Shown: positions 18,489-27,450 of the stretch, one piece after another
Numbering within the stretch: position 1 is the first letter of the stretch
How the letters are laid out: each line of letters begins with the position of its first letter
Assembly (NCBI RefSeq): GCF_004319545.1
Contig: NZ_CP036313.1
Coordinates: forward strand, 507,501-571,500
Origin: Desulfobacter hydrogenophilus
GTDB lineage: Bacteria; Desulfobacterota; Desulfobacteria; Desulfobacterales; Desulfobacteraceae
DNA: 64,000 nucleotides
Direction of reading: 5' to 3'
Position numbers and translations under genes: made by a program
Notes under the pieces: generated by a model
Database searches by the model: none
Told to the model about the DNA's origin: nothing
Seen by the model: only the letters and a program-made list of their open reading frames with translations

Positions 18489-21074
18489 CTATTCCCCTGT
18501 GAAAGGCCTGAAGTCATATTGGCCGTTCATGAAGGCACTTACGTATTCTTCCATATTTTCTCCGTCCTTAAGATACATATCCATGAGTTTGGTGGCCCCA
18601 AGCAGCCGTCCGGTCTGGTCCAGAATCTCTTGAATCCGGGCATCATCCACCCCCATGATCCGACCATCGATCAAATCAGAGGTGACTTGGGTGACAAATC
18701 CTATTTTTTCCAGCACCCCTGCGATAAAACGGGCCCTACGCCATCTGCCCCCGGAATTGCCGCCGCCCCCTGAAAACCGGAACAAAATATAATTGTCCTC
18801 CTTGGACGGGGCGCAAATGCAGTCCAGTATCACAAAATGATACCCAAATCTCAAGTTAAGATTCATATAGGTTCTCGACACCACGGCATAACTGCCAAAC
18901 TGTGGAGAATCCGGGGAGATGATGCCACCGGCCATGACAATTTTGTCATAGGATTCCCAGTCAAAATGGTTGGCCTCGTCCCAGCAGATATCAGGATGGG
19001 ATAACCCCTTAAATAGAGCCTTCAAGGGTACACAGGCCAAATCCGCCATACCCAGGACAGATCTTTTCCCAGGCAAAGAGAAAAGTCCTGCGTCCTTACC
19101 CGCCCCCACGTCCAAAATATAAAACAGCATGGGAAGACCGGACATCAGCTGCTTTGCTCCTTTTTTCCGGGTCCCTCTTCTCTGCCCTAGAAAAAACATC
19201 TCCCTGACGGCGGTTTCATGGACAAACCGAATGATATCATGCATGGAACGGCAGGCCTCCGGGCTGAAGTCCCAGGCATCCGGATCGGTGAGCTTCAAAT
19301 CTGCACAAAAACGAATTATAAACCCAAGCTTGTCCATGAGCGTACTATTGGCGAATCCGTCCTGATCAGACCGGCCGGATGAAGGGGAAAGCAAAGACTT
19401 AATCTCTCCCGGATAAACCCTGCCGGCATCTGCATCCAGAGTTACCATACTGCCGGATTCAAGGGTATCGAACCCCTCGGGACAAATTATGGCCGGTAGG
19501 CCGAACTCCCGGGCAATGGAGGCAAAGTGCCCTGCCGCGCTCCCGGTCTCAAGGATGATGCCAGCCATCCTGTGAATTGCTGCCGTATACTGGGGCAGGC
19601 CAAAGGGGGCTGCCACAACGGCATGTTCAGGGATATCTTTGAGCTGTTCCAGGCGGTTAAGTTTAAACAAGGGGCCTGCCGCCTTGCCGGCACATATGAT
19701 CTGCCCTCCCCGGCAAAACGGCGATAGGTCCGGGGCAGACACAGATTGGGTCTTTTCCACCGGATCCCGGGCTTTCAGAGAACGCGATTGAAGAAAAAAC
19801 AACTCTCGTCCCGTGCTGAGACACCACTCCATATCCTGAGGGGTTTTAAAATATTGTTCAACCGTTCTTGCCCATTTATTCAGGGTAATGATCTCCCTTG
19901 TCCCGATGGACAAGGCCCGGCGCTTTCCCCTATTCGTATTTGCCATACAGGTGCCTTGTCCCCCATCGGGAACCAGGCGTCTATCCTTGGCGCCTGTCCT
20001 GGCACTGGTAATGCCACCATTTTGATCCACGCGGATCATGTCAGGGGTCACCCGGCCGTCCACTACAGAGCCACCAAGTCCCCAGGCAGAATAGATTGTC
20101 AGACTGCCCGGGTCCCGGCCATTGACATCTCGTGTATAGATAACCCCGGCGGCACGGGCCTCAATCATTTCAAGGACCAATACCGCCATGGGGGTATCAT
20201 GGTCCGGGATTCCGGAACGGATTCGGTAAGACAGAGCTGCCGGGCTGTATTTGCTGGCAATGACCCGCTTGTATGCCAGGTCCACATCGGCCATATTCAC
20301 ATTCATCAGACTCAGATACTGACCTGCAAAACTGACATCGCCGTCCTCCCTGACAGCGCTGCTGCGCATGGCAAACCTGAAAGGCGAATTATCCTTTTTA
20401 AAACCTGCAGCCACAGCTTCTAACCGGACCAGACCCGCTTCAATCTCCTTTGCCAGCTCTTCAGGCAAAGACGCCGCGAGCACGGCTTTCTCAATGGTTA
20501 GGGCCGTAGCTGCCAGATTGGCTGGCTCATCAATATCCAGGGCGGCCAGCTGCTGACGGACAAAGGGATAGAGGTTGCCGGCCTCCATAAAAAGATGAAA
20601 GGCCCGGGTGGTGATGACAAATCCTTGGGGAACCGGCAAGCCAAGTGCCTGTTTCAGCCGGGACAGCACCGCAGCTTTCCCCCCGACGTTATCTTCGTTC
20701 AGACAGAGATCCTGCTCCAGTGTCAGGATAAAGGGGGGCGAGAAGTCAAACTTGGGCGGTGCCAGAATGAATCGGACATAGAAGTCAAATTTTTTGTGAT
20801 AGTCTTTCAGGCTCCAATATCCATTGGGGCACATGGCCAGCAGTTCCTGGACCATGTCCGCCACTGCGCCTGAAAAGGCCTCATAGGTTCTGACCACAAA
20901 TTCCAGGTCCACCTGCCGCTGATTGTAGTACAGGTCCTCAAGAACCGCCAGATGTTCATGGGCAGCCCTATCGTGCCCGAGAAGGCGTTTAAAGGCCTCA
21001 TACTTTTCCCTGAGCACTGTGCCCGGGGCAAAGACCTGATAGGTCCAGTGTCTAAATAGATTTTTTATCAGCAT
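18489..21074 (-). CDS. PPDK/PEP-synthase-like phosphotransferase with an unknown C-terminal domain
   Basis: The 861-residue protein starts with ~100 helical residues. A complete ATP-grasp PPDK_N domain follows (~125-440; NVGGKAAVL, RSSAVREDGDVSFAGQYLS, AAGVIYTRDV, DMEWCLSTGRELFFLQSRS). Next comes a swivelling phosphohistidine domain (~480-560; GSAAGHFASIAREFGLPA with the catalytic His). The TIM barrel that binds PEP/pyruvate is absent. Instead ~300 C-terminal residues form a domain I do not recognise, ending in a helical tail. As in rifampicin phosphotransferase, a different acceptor may receive the phosphate. It is followed directly by the phosphatase fusion gene. Confidence 0.8.
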   Translation of the reverse strand: MLIKNLFRHWTYQVFAPGTVLREKYEAFKRLLGHDRAAHEHLAVLEDLYYNQRQVDLEFVVRTYEAFSGAVADMVQELLAMCPNGYWSLKDYHKKFDFYVRFILAPPKFDFSPPFILTLEQDLCLNEDNVGGKAAVLSRLKQALGLPVPQGFVITTRAFHLFMEAGNLYPFVRQQLAALDIDEPANLAATALTIEKAVLAASLPEELAKEIEAGLVRLEAVAAGFKKDNSPFRFAMRSSAVREDGDVSFAGQYLSLMNVNMADVDLAYKRVIASKYSPAALSYRIRSGIPDHDTPMAVLVLEMIEARAAGVIYTRDVNGRDPGSLTIYSAWGLGGSVVDGRVTPDMIRVDQNGGITSARTGAKDRRLVPDGGQGTCMANTNRGKRRALSIGTREIITLNKWARTVEQYFKTPQDMEWCLSTGRELFFLQSRSLKARDPVEKTQSVSAPDLSPFCRGGQIICAGKAAGPLFKLNRLEQLKDIPEHAVVAAPFGLPQYTAAIHRMAGIILETGSAAGHFASIAREFGLPAIICPEGFDTLESGSMVTLDADAGRVYPGEIKSLLSPSSGRSDQDGFANSTLMDKLGFIIRFCADLKLTDPDAWDFSPEACRSMHDIIRFVHETAVREMFFLGQRRGTRKKGAKQLMSGLPMLFYILDVGAGKDAGLFSLPGKRSVLGMADLACVPLKALFKGLSHPDICWDEANHFDWESYDKIVMAGGIISPDSPQFGSYAVVSRTYMNLNLRFGYHFVILDCICAPSKEDNYILFRFSGGGGNSGGRWRRARFIAGVLEKIGFVTQVTSDLIDGRIMGVDDARIQEILDQTGRLLGATKLMDMYLKDGENMEEYVSAFMNGQYDFRPFTGE

Positions 21075-21408
21075 GACCCCTTCCTTTATGAATGCAGGAT
21101 CCGATTCTGCAACCCGGCCCCGGTGGCATCCGGTTCAACAGGGTCAGGCCATGGGGAAAGACGATAAGATACCAATATTTAAATATATATCCCCAGGTGT
21201 CTTTCCATGCAAGCACAAATCGGGCAAGGTTAGATTTATGAAATCCAACCGTTAGGCGCTAAACGACACTATGCGATTTAATTTCAAGCTGTTAAATAAA
21301 AAAATCGTAGGATTTAACGAAGGAATTGAATTTTTTAATTATTCATTTGATACCACCCGCACAGGTCGGAAAAATTCAGTTTGTTCGTTCTTCTGACGCC
21401 CGAATAGC

Positions 21409-21445
21409 TGCAATATATTTATTGCAGCGCAATAAATATATTGCA
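21409..21445. repeat. Perfect 17-bp inverted repeat with a 3-nt loop
   Basis: The arm TGCAATATATTTATTGC (21409-21425) is followed by AGC and its exact reverse complement (21429-21445). There is no T-run on either side and no gene close by, so it is not an ordinary terminator. It could form a cruciform, be a protein-binding site, or be a miniature repeat. Confidence 0.75.
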
Positions 21446-22288
21446 GCGACCAGGCCATATCCTTACTCAGGCTTTTTCCCACTCCTTTTCACTTAAATAT
21501 TGCAAACCCCTTGCAGAATGGACTTCTGCTGCCAGATTCAGAACTGCGTGGAAACGGCTTGGGCGTCAAGGTAAGCCGCGCTTACCTTTCAAGTTTTAAC
21601 AAATAATAATTTTAAAATTCAGACCCTTACATACAAAAAAATTAAACCACATCATTATTTTAATCATCCTGGTATGGTTATAGCTTAAACTCAGGTGCCA
21701 GGTAGCAGGTCAGCATTAAAAAGCGGCCATTCCGTATGTTTTACCGGGATGACCCGACTTAGATAGCCTGAAACGCCGACACTCAATGGGTGGGGTATTG
21801 TGTCCTGCACTGCCGGAGTTAATAAAATATAATAGTTTGCTTTTACTATCTATTTTACAATCGACAAAAGCATCATGCAAATGGGGAAACCTGGCCATTG
21901 ACTGATGCTTTTCATGGGAGAATGAGCTGGAAGATTTTAAAAACAATGTCGACGACAAGGTATCCGGCACAGCCGTTAGATTTTTTGCCTATGTGGCTGC
22001 AAGCCGGCAAAGAGGCTATATCCTGCTGGGCACTGAAAAGAAGGTGGGATGCGGCAACGCGAAATATGTAATGAAAATGATTATGACCATGAATTCTTCC
22101 ATCTGCAATGGTTGTGTTCAATGTTATGTCACGGACAAATTCAACGTCACCAGATGTGCGGCAGCAGCTACACGGACGGAAAGACGGAACAGGGCGAGGT
22201 CAACTGGATCAGTTTATTGTAAACCTGAAATTACCCGCAATGTTCAGCCTGATTTTCATAACAGAGGCAAGGCTTAGGTTGCGCCTTT

Positions 22289-22321
22289 GCAATAAAAATA
22301 GGAGTGCAATGTTTTTATTGC
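22289..22321. repeat. Inverted repeat upstream of the TauE-like exporter gene
   Basis: The arms GCAATAAAAA (22289-22298) and TTTTTATTGC (22312-22321) flank a 13-nt loop about 60 bp upstream of the start codon. It shares the GCAATAAA theme with the palindrome at 21.4 kb. It could be an operator, a leader hairpin or a repeat relic. Confidence 0.5.
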
Positions 22322-22382
22322 GCCATTCCAGGTGCGGCAAGCGTTGCAATTTAAATTACCAAGGCATTTTTAGGAGAAAAGA

Positions 22383-24083
22383 ATGAAAAAAACCTGTTCG
22401 TATCTGGCTGTCATGATGCTGGGTCTGTTTTTGGCAGCCCAGATGTGTCTGGCCGCAAACAGTGCAAGTGTATCGTCCTCATCTTACAAGGCAGGTGATG
22501 TAGTCGAGATAAAGGGGCAGATTGAGCCCGGTGCTGATCTTTACCTGACCCTGTCCCAGGAAAATATGTTCGCCCCCCAGGACACGAACGGCGTCCATGA
22601 GACCAAAAAGTTCAAAAGCATCACGGCCAATGGTGATTTTGATATGGACACCACCATCCCACCCATCTACTACCTGGTGACCAACGTACCGGAAAAATTC
22701 GGCAAGGTGGAAAAAAAGAAATTCGGCGGCCCCTCTGTTCTCCTGGGCAAGGATAACGGCATTTACTCTACCACTATGTTCTATCTGAAAAAAAACTTTG
22801 ACGATGTGGATCCGGCTGCCCGGGCCATGATGGGCCCCATCGCCTCGGCCAAGCAGTGGAACTTTCTGCGCTGGGCCAATGAAAACGATTTCGGCATCAA
22901 CACCATTGTCAAAGAGGGCAACCGCAGGGGCAAGGTGGTGATCTTCTCCAAAACCGTGGTCACGGATGAATCCAGCGGAAACTACTGGGACAAGGGAACC
23001 AAAATCGACCTGGACAAGAGCACGGGGCAATTTACCGTCAGCTTTAAATCCTTCAGGCACACCCCTCCCGGAACCCAGTTTGACGTATATGTCAACGGCG
23101 ATAAAACAACCGCCTACACCATTGAGAAAAACGGATACTGGCTGTCCAAGGGCTACCGATACATGAACCCTATCTGGATTATTCTCGGCGCCATCCTGGT
23201 GGGCACCTACTTTTCTATGATCGGTGCGGCCGGCGGCCTGCTCATGGCGGCCTTCCAGGCCTTGGTGGTCAACACCATGGGGCCTGTGGGCATCAACGCA
23301 GCCAACGTGCTCAAGCCATCCAACATGGCCTTGACCCTGTTCTCCCCCTTAGGCTCTTTCTGGCGATATGCCGTGGTTGAAAAACGGGTGGCCTGGCCCG
23401 TAGGCCTCTCCTTCAGCGTAGGTATTTTTATCGGCTCCATCTGGCTGGGCAAATACGTTTCAGCTGTTCTGCCCATGAAGGCCTATCAAGAGTGGCTGGC
23501 CGTTCTGGTGGTGCTCATGGGGATCAAGACCCTTATGGAGATGACGCCGAAGGCCATGAGAAAACGAAAAAATATCAAGGCCATGACCCAGAAGTTCAAT
23601 GCGGAAATCGCCAAGGCCAAGGCTGAAGGGCGTGCCGCTGAAATGGGCTCCATCGAACCTGTTAAAACCGGGTTAACCGACTACCGTTTCAAGTTCTGGG
23701 GTGAAGAGTTCAGAATCAATCCTTTGCTCTTTGGTATTATCGGCGTGATCATCGGCATCGTCTCCCGTTCTTTTGGCGTGGGCGGCGGCTTTTTGTTGGT
23801 ACCTGCCATGACATCCATCGGTGCACTACCCATGTATGTAGCCGTGCCCATATCCCTGATCGGCACCTGTTTTTCCAGTATCGGCTCTTTTATCGGGTAC
23901 CTGATTACCGGGTATTTACCGGATATGACCCTGGCCATTTCCATTATTATCGGCGGATTTGCCGGCGGTATGCTCGGCTCCAGAGCCCAGAAAATGTTTT
24001 CTGAGATGACCCTGAAAGTGGTGCTGGCCTGTACCTTGTTCTTCCTGTTCTTCAGATTTTTCAAAATCGAAATCTGGATATAA
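22383..24083 (+). CDS. TauE/SafE-family exporter with a large N-terminal periplasmic domain
   Basis: The 566-residue protein has a signal peptide (cleavage after CLAA-like residues ~24), a ~230-residue extracytoplasmic domain starting with a beta-sandwich-like SSSSYKAGDVVEIKGQI strand region, and a TauE/SafE permease from ~265. The permease shows two family repeats (GAAGGLLMAAFQ near 280 and GVGGGFLLVPAMT near 465) separated by a charged cytoplasmic loop (~385-440). TauE/SafE proteins are thought to export sulfite or organosulfonates. Versions with this extra domain are typical of sulfate reducers. AGGAGAAAAG precedes the ATG. A strong hairpin follows, then a DUF106-like gene. Confidence 0.85.
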   Translation: MKKTCSYLAVMMLGLFLAAQMCLAANSASVSSSSYKAGDVVEIKGQIEPGADLYLTLSQENMFAPQDTNGVHETKKFKSITANGDFDMDTTIPPIYYLVTNVPEKFGKVEKKKFGGPSVLLGKDNGIYSTTMFYLKKNFDDVDPAARAMMGPIASAKQWNFLRWANENDFGINTIVKEGNRRGKVVIFSKTVVTDESSGNYWDKGTKIDLDKSTGQFTVSFKSFRHTPPGTQFDVYVNGDKTTAYTIEKNGYWLSKGYRYMNPIWIILGAILVGTYFSMIGAAGGLLMAAFQALVVNTMGPVGINAANVLKPSNMALTLFSPLGSFWRYAVVEKRVAWPVGLSFSVGIFIGSIWLGKYVSAVLPMKAYQEWLAVLVVLMGIKTLMEMTPKAMRKRKNIKAMTQKFNAEIAKAKAEGRAAEMGSIEPVKTGLTDYRFKFWGEEFRINPLLFGIIGVIIGIVSRSFGVGGGFLLVPAMTSIGALPMYVAVPISLIGTCFSSIGSFIGYLITGYLPDMTLAISIIIGGFAGGMLGSRAQKMFSEMTLKVVLACTLFFLFFRFFKIEIWI

Positions 24084-24110
24084 ATCTAAATTAAAGACAA
24101 ATCGTCTTTA

Positions 24111-24157
24111 AACCCCTGTGTCCAGGACCTATAACCGGGTTCTGGACACAGGGGGTT
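24111..24157 (+). terminator. Strong hairpin after the TauE-like gene
   Basis: AACCCCTGTGTCCAG and CTGGACACAGGGGGTT pair in a ~15-bp stem around a short loop that itself contains small complementary pieces. The downstream T-run is interrupted (AATTGTAAATTTT). It may terminate partially or stabilise the upstream mRNA, reducing expression of the next gene. Confidence 0.65.
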
Positions 24158-24185
24158 AATTGTAAATTTTATCAAAAAGGCCGTT

Positions 24186-24821
24186 ATGGATGAATTTTTA
24201 GACATGCTCTGGATGCAAGTCGAGTACGGGCTTGAAAGTATCGTTACTGCGCTGGACACGCTTCTTAATCCCGTTGAGGTCCTGGGTCCGGCCGGGGTGG
24301 TGCTCATTCTTGCCCTTGCCACCGCCGGTACCACAAAAATTTTATCCAAAGTCTACCGCACCCAGCGACACACGCACCTGAAAGAGGAATTTCTCCACTG
24401 GCAATCGGTGCGGCAGGCCGCCATGGCCGTTGAAGACAAGGAAAAGGGAAAGGCCATGGCCAAAAACATTGACCAGGCCAAACTGAACCAGGTCTATTAC
24501 GATTATTTTTTTGAAGGCCTGATGAAAAACCTGGTCACCACGGTCCTGCCGGCCCTGCTTGTTGTGGCCTATCTGTCCAGAACCTACACCCGGGAAAGTC
24601 TGGAGGCCCGGTTTGGCAGCCAATGGATTTTCACCCTTGGGAGTGGTCCAGACGCATTTCATATCGGCACCCTGCTCTGGTTTCTCATCTGTCTGCCGGT
24701 AAGTTTTGCTCTCTTTGGCCTTGTGGCTTTCTTGATAAAAAAAGGGAGAAAAAATCAAGGCCCTGAGATAAATCAGCCAGGCAAAGGTCAACCTGATCAT
24801 CAACACCTGCCATGCGGTTGA
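24186..24821 (+). CDS. DUF106/EMC3-like membrane protein
   Basis: The 211-residue protein has an N-terminal amphipathic stretch, TM helices at ~38-56, ~118-135 and ~160-182, and a charged cytoplasmic segment (~60-110, with AKNIDQAKLNQVYYDYFFEG). A TM-charged coiled region-TM layout of this kind recalls the Oxa1-superfamily DUF106/EMC3/TMCO1 proteins, which help insert membrane proteins, although the match is by eye only. It follows the TauE-like exporter by ~100 bp on the same strand, which suggests a role in its assembly or activity. Confidence 0.5.
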   Translation: MDEFLDMLWMQVEYGLESIVTALDTLLNPVEVLGPAGVVLILALATAGTTKILSKVYRTQRHTHLKEEFLHWQSVRQAAMAVEDKEKGKAMAKNIDQAKLNQVYYDYFFEGLMKNLVTTVLPALLVVAYLSRTYTRESLEARFGSQWIFTLGSGPDAFHIGTLLWFLICLPVSFALFGLVAFLIKKGRKNQGPEINQPGKGQPDHQHLPCG

Positions 24822-24927
24822 AGACAGTCCGACGACCGGATTCCGATTCCGGTTTCTCCTCCTTGGGATCTCCGATCATAGAGGGAGGGAGGAATAGTTT
24901 GCCACTATACGTCAAAGGCAATACAAA

Positions 24928-25413
24928 TTATTCAGAAGTTTGTTGCAACTTTTGGATTCTTTTGGCTTCTTCTTGAATCATCATTTTTAACTCAGAGATA
25001 TTTTCTTGAATTCTCTGCTGACCAATTCTCCCACCCTTAGTCATCATAGCAGGGGATTCTTTTAGGGATTTTTGTCCTGTTGGAGTGCTGTAAAACGCAT
25101 TAAGTTCATTAATCTCTTTTTCCGTAAAAGTTTCAACATAAATATTAATAAAAGCTTCTCTTAAACTTTCTCCACTCATATATTTGTTGAAAAATTGCCT
25201 CATGGTATTTTTATATGGCTGTAAAGCAGAATTTTGCGATAACTCTAACTGCAACATACTTTCAATTGTGCCGGCCAAAAGAGTATCGAGATCCATTGTA
25301 TAAAGCAATTGATCCGCAGCATTACGATGACTTTCCGAAGCTGCAAATACATTTAAATTAAACGATATAGTTATTGCCAGTACTAAAAAAACAACATAGG
25401 TTTTAGACTTCAT
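24928..25413 (-). CDS. DUF2059 domain-containing secreted protein
   Basis: The 161-residue protein has a signal peptide (~1-25, ending NVFAA) and then a helical domain with the DUF2059 pattern: MRQFFNKYMSGESLREAFINIY, then TEKEINELNAFYSTPTGQK. The C-terminus is a Lys/Glu-rich helix. DUF2059 proteins are periplasmic and of unknown function. The gene is monocistronic, divergent from nothing close, and its AT-rich codon use is lower in GC than that of its neighbours. Confidence 0.8.
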   Translation of the reverse strand: MKSKTYVVFLVLAITISFNLNVFAASESHRNAADQLLYTMDLDTLLAGTIESMLQLELSQNSALQPYKNTMRQFFNKYMSGESLREAFINIYVETFTEKEINELNAFYSTPTGQKSLKESPAMMTKGGRIGQQRIQENISELKMMIQEEAKRIQKLQQTSE

Positions 25414-25486
25414 AGTTACATCCTTTCATTAATAATACAGAATGATGGAATTCAAGAGCCGCCGACCGTAAGATTACCATAAAAAC

Positions 25487-25526
25487 ATAAAACCCCTCAC
25501 AACTGCAAGGTTGTGAGGGGTTTTAT
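25487..25526. terminator. Bidirectional rho-independent terminator
   Basis: ATAAAACCCCTCACAAC and GTTGTGAGGGGTTTTAT form a long perfect stem with a short loop (TGCAAG), with A-tract and T-tract on the outer arms. It lies downstream of the LeuD-type gene (minus strand) and upstream of the DUF2059 gene, so its main use is probably to end the leuCD transcript. Confidence 0.85.
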
Positions 25527-25615
25527 GCTTTTATACGCCTTGCAGCCGGACAACGTTGTGAGCATACGCGCCCCTAACAAGCCGTGCCAACATGCGGTTT
25601 TCGTTCAGACGCTAA

Positions 25616-26143
25616 TTAATAGTTTTTATCTGCGAACTCTACCCACCCCCCGGTTTTCACCAGGGCTTTATCAAACTCTGAAATAGAAAATTCAAGTGTC
25701 AGCGCTTTACCACTGCCATCTGTTACAATAAGAGTGTCGTTTTCCACATCTACGCAAAGCTGAGTCTTTTTGTCGGCGCCCAGTTCAAACAGGGTCTGAA
25801 CTTTTTCGTCGGGCAGTTCAATGGCCATCATGCCACAATTGAACATATTCTGCCTGAAGATACGGGCAAAGCTTGGGGCAATCACGACGTTGATGCCGTT
25901 GACTTCCAGGGCCCATGGGGCATGCTCCCTGGAAGAGCCGCAACCAAAATTGCCACGGGATACAATCACACGGACATCTTTGAGATCAGTTTCAGGATTA
26001 AAGCCCTCCAGAACCAGATCTTCAAGCAGATGGGGTTTTAAAGCGGATTTTGAAATTTCGGTCAAATATTTGGCCGGTATAATTTCGTCGGTATTGATAT
26101 CTGCCCGGTCCAGGCAGAGCATTTTTCCTTTAAAGTCTTTCAT
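25616..26143 (-). CDS. leuD: LeuD-type hydro-lyase small subunit
   Basis: A 175-residue swivel-domain subunit of the aconitase superfamily. The substrate-loop region reads NTDEIIPAKYLTE, followed by the GNFGCGSSREHAPWAL motif that binds substrate carboxylates. Archaeal-type isopropylmalate dehydratase and homoaconitase are told apart by the residues after YL; YLTE matches neither reference well, so the substrate (isopropylmalate, homoaconitate, dimethylmalate or another 2-hydroxyacid) is open. It lies 9 bp after the large-subunit gene and is co-transcribed with it and the XRE-cupin regulator. Confidence 0.85.
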   Translation of the reverse strand: MKDFKGKMLCLDRADINTDEIIPAKYLTEISKSALKPHLLEDLVLEGFNPETDLKDVRVIVSRGNFGCGSSREHAPWALEVNGINVVIAPSFARIFRQNMFNCGMMAIELPDEKVQTLFELGADKKTQLCVDVENDTLIVTDGSGKALTLEFSISEFDKALVKTGGWVEFADKNY

Positions 26144-26152
26144 TGTCCCTCC

Positions 26153-27439
26153 CTAATTTTTAAACCGGTCAGAGTGCGTGAGCACGCCATGGAGTGCTGT
26201 GGCTGCGGCTGTTGCCGGGCTCACGAGGTGAACCATACCGCCTTTGCCCATTCGTCCGTTAAAATTCCTGTTGGTGGTGGACGCCGCGACCTCGCCTTCG
26301 GCCAGAACCCCGTTGCTCATCCCAAGACAGGCGCCGCAGGTGGGATTGGTGACGCAGAATCCTGCATCCATAAAAATTTTAATCAGCCCTTCATCCAGTG
26401 CCGCACTGAAAATATCCGGTGTGGCAGGAGATACAATGGCCCGGACGCCGGGGTTAATTTTTTTGCCTGCCACCTCGGCGGCTGCCTCACGAAGATCCTC
26501 TATACGCCCGTTGGTACAGGAGCCGATGTAAACCTGATCCACGTGCGTATCGGGCATCTGTGACACCGGCTTAACATTGTCCGGTTTGAATCCAAAGGTT
26601 GCCAGGGGTTCAAGGTTGCTGACATCAATAGTCTTTGTCTTTGCATAAACGGCATCCGGATCGGAACAGAACTGGGAGTATTGTGCCAGGGCATCCTCGG
26701 GGGTCTTGAACTCATCCTTAATAAAAGGCCACAGATAATCCACCGTTGTCATATCCGGCAGGCAGAGCCCTGAGGTTGCACCAGCCTCCACGGCCATATT
26801 GGCAAGGGTCATGCGCTGGTCCATGCCCATGGCATCCACCACAGGTCCTGTGAACTCAATGACCATGTTGGTCGCCCCGTTCACGGAAATCTGACGAATC
26901 ACTTCAAGAATAATATCCTTGGCATATACGCCCGGCCTAAGGTTTCCGGTAATTTCAATTTTAAATGTTTCCGGCTGCTTAAAGGTACACACCCCCTTTA
27001 AAATCCCCACTTCCAGATCCGTGGTGCCCACGCCCGCGGCAAAGGCACCAAATGCCCCGTGGGTACAGGTGTGAGAGTCGCCCATAATGATGGTGAATCC
27101 GGGACGGACAAACCCTTTTTCAGGAAACAGGGCATGGCAAACCCCGTTCTCGCCGATATCAAAAAAATCTTTTATGTTGTGACGAATGGCCCAGTCCCTC
27201 ATAATCTTTCCCTGCAGGGCGGTTTTGGAATCTTTGGCCGGTGAAACATGATCAATCACCGCCTTAATTTTATCCGGATCAAACACCCGGTCTTTTCCCC
27301 TTGCAACCAGGTCCTGGATCGCAGTCGGAGTGGTAATTTCATGACAGAACACCCGATCCAGGCGCAGCACGCTGACATCCCCGAAGGGTTTGTCCACCAG
27401 ATGGGCGTCAAAAATTTTTTCAGCAATTGTTTTTCCCAT
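26153..27439 (-). CDS. leuC: LeuC-type hydro-lyase large subunit ([4Fe-4S])
   Basis: The ~428-residue catalytic subunit has the three cluster cysteines in SCTNGR and TCGACLG, plus the GDSHTCTHGAFGAFAAGVGTTD segment of the family. It pairs with the small subunit to isomerise a hydroxyacid by dehydration and rehydration. A second in-frame Met lies four codons upstream, overlapping the regulator stop, but 27439 has GGAGAG at the right distance. No leuA or leuB gene is near; together with the dedicated regulator this leaves open a role outside leucine synthesis. Confidence 0.88.
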   Translation of the reverse strand: MGKTIAEKIFDAHLVDKPFGDVSVLRLDRVFCHEITTPTAIQDLVARGKDRVFDPDKIKAVIDHVSPAKDSKTALQGKIMRDWAIRHNIKDFFDIGENGVCHALFPEKGFVRPGFTIIMGDSHTCTHGAFGAFAAGVGTTDLEVGILKGVCTFKQPETFKIEITGNLRPGVYAKDIILEVIRQISVNGATNMVIEFTGPVVDAMGMDQRMTLANMAVEAGATSGLCLPDMTTVDYLWPFIKDEFKTPEDALAQYSQFCSDPDAVYAKTKTIDVSNLEPLATFGFKPDNVKPVSQMPDTHVDQVYIGSCTNGRIEDLREAAAEVAGKKINPGVRAIVSPATPDIFSAALDEGLIKIFMDAGFCVTNPTCGACLGMSNGVLAEGEVAASTTNRNFNGRMGKGGMVHLVSPATAAATALHGVLTHSDRFKN

Positions 27440-27450
27440 GGCACTCTCCA

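Larger units (their letters stand above)
21075..22382. other. Long gene-poor intergenic region
   Basis: No convincing intact gene is seen in 1.3 kb. It contains a perfect 17-bp palindrome (21409-21445) and a second, shorter one (22289-22321). At 21475-21590 on the minus strand, one frame reads like a protein end (AVLNLAAEVHSARGLQYLSE, then WEKA and stop) and may be a gene relic. From ~21915 to 22280 short plus-strand frames are open but of poor quality. The 3' part should hold the promoter of the exporter gene at 22383. Confidence 0.6.

Noticed and set aside
19746..20423. 225-codon open frame antisense to the PPDK-like gene
   Set aside because: It is a by-product of GC-biased codons in the opposite strand: it has no domain, and the sense gene has complete family motifs.
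21716..21970. Minus-strand frame of 84 codons in the gene-poor region
   Set aside because: No ribosome site, no family resemblance and no conserved-looking composition; the region seems non-coding.
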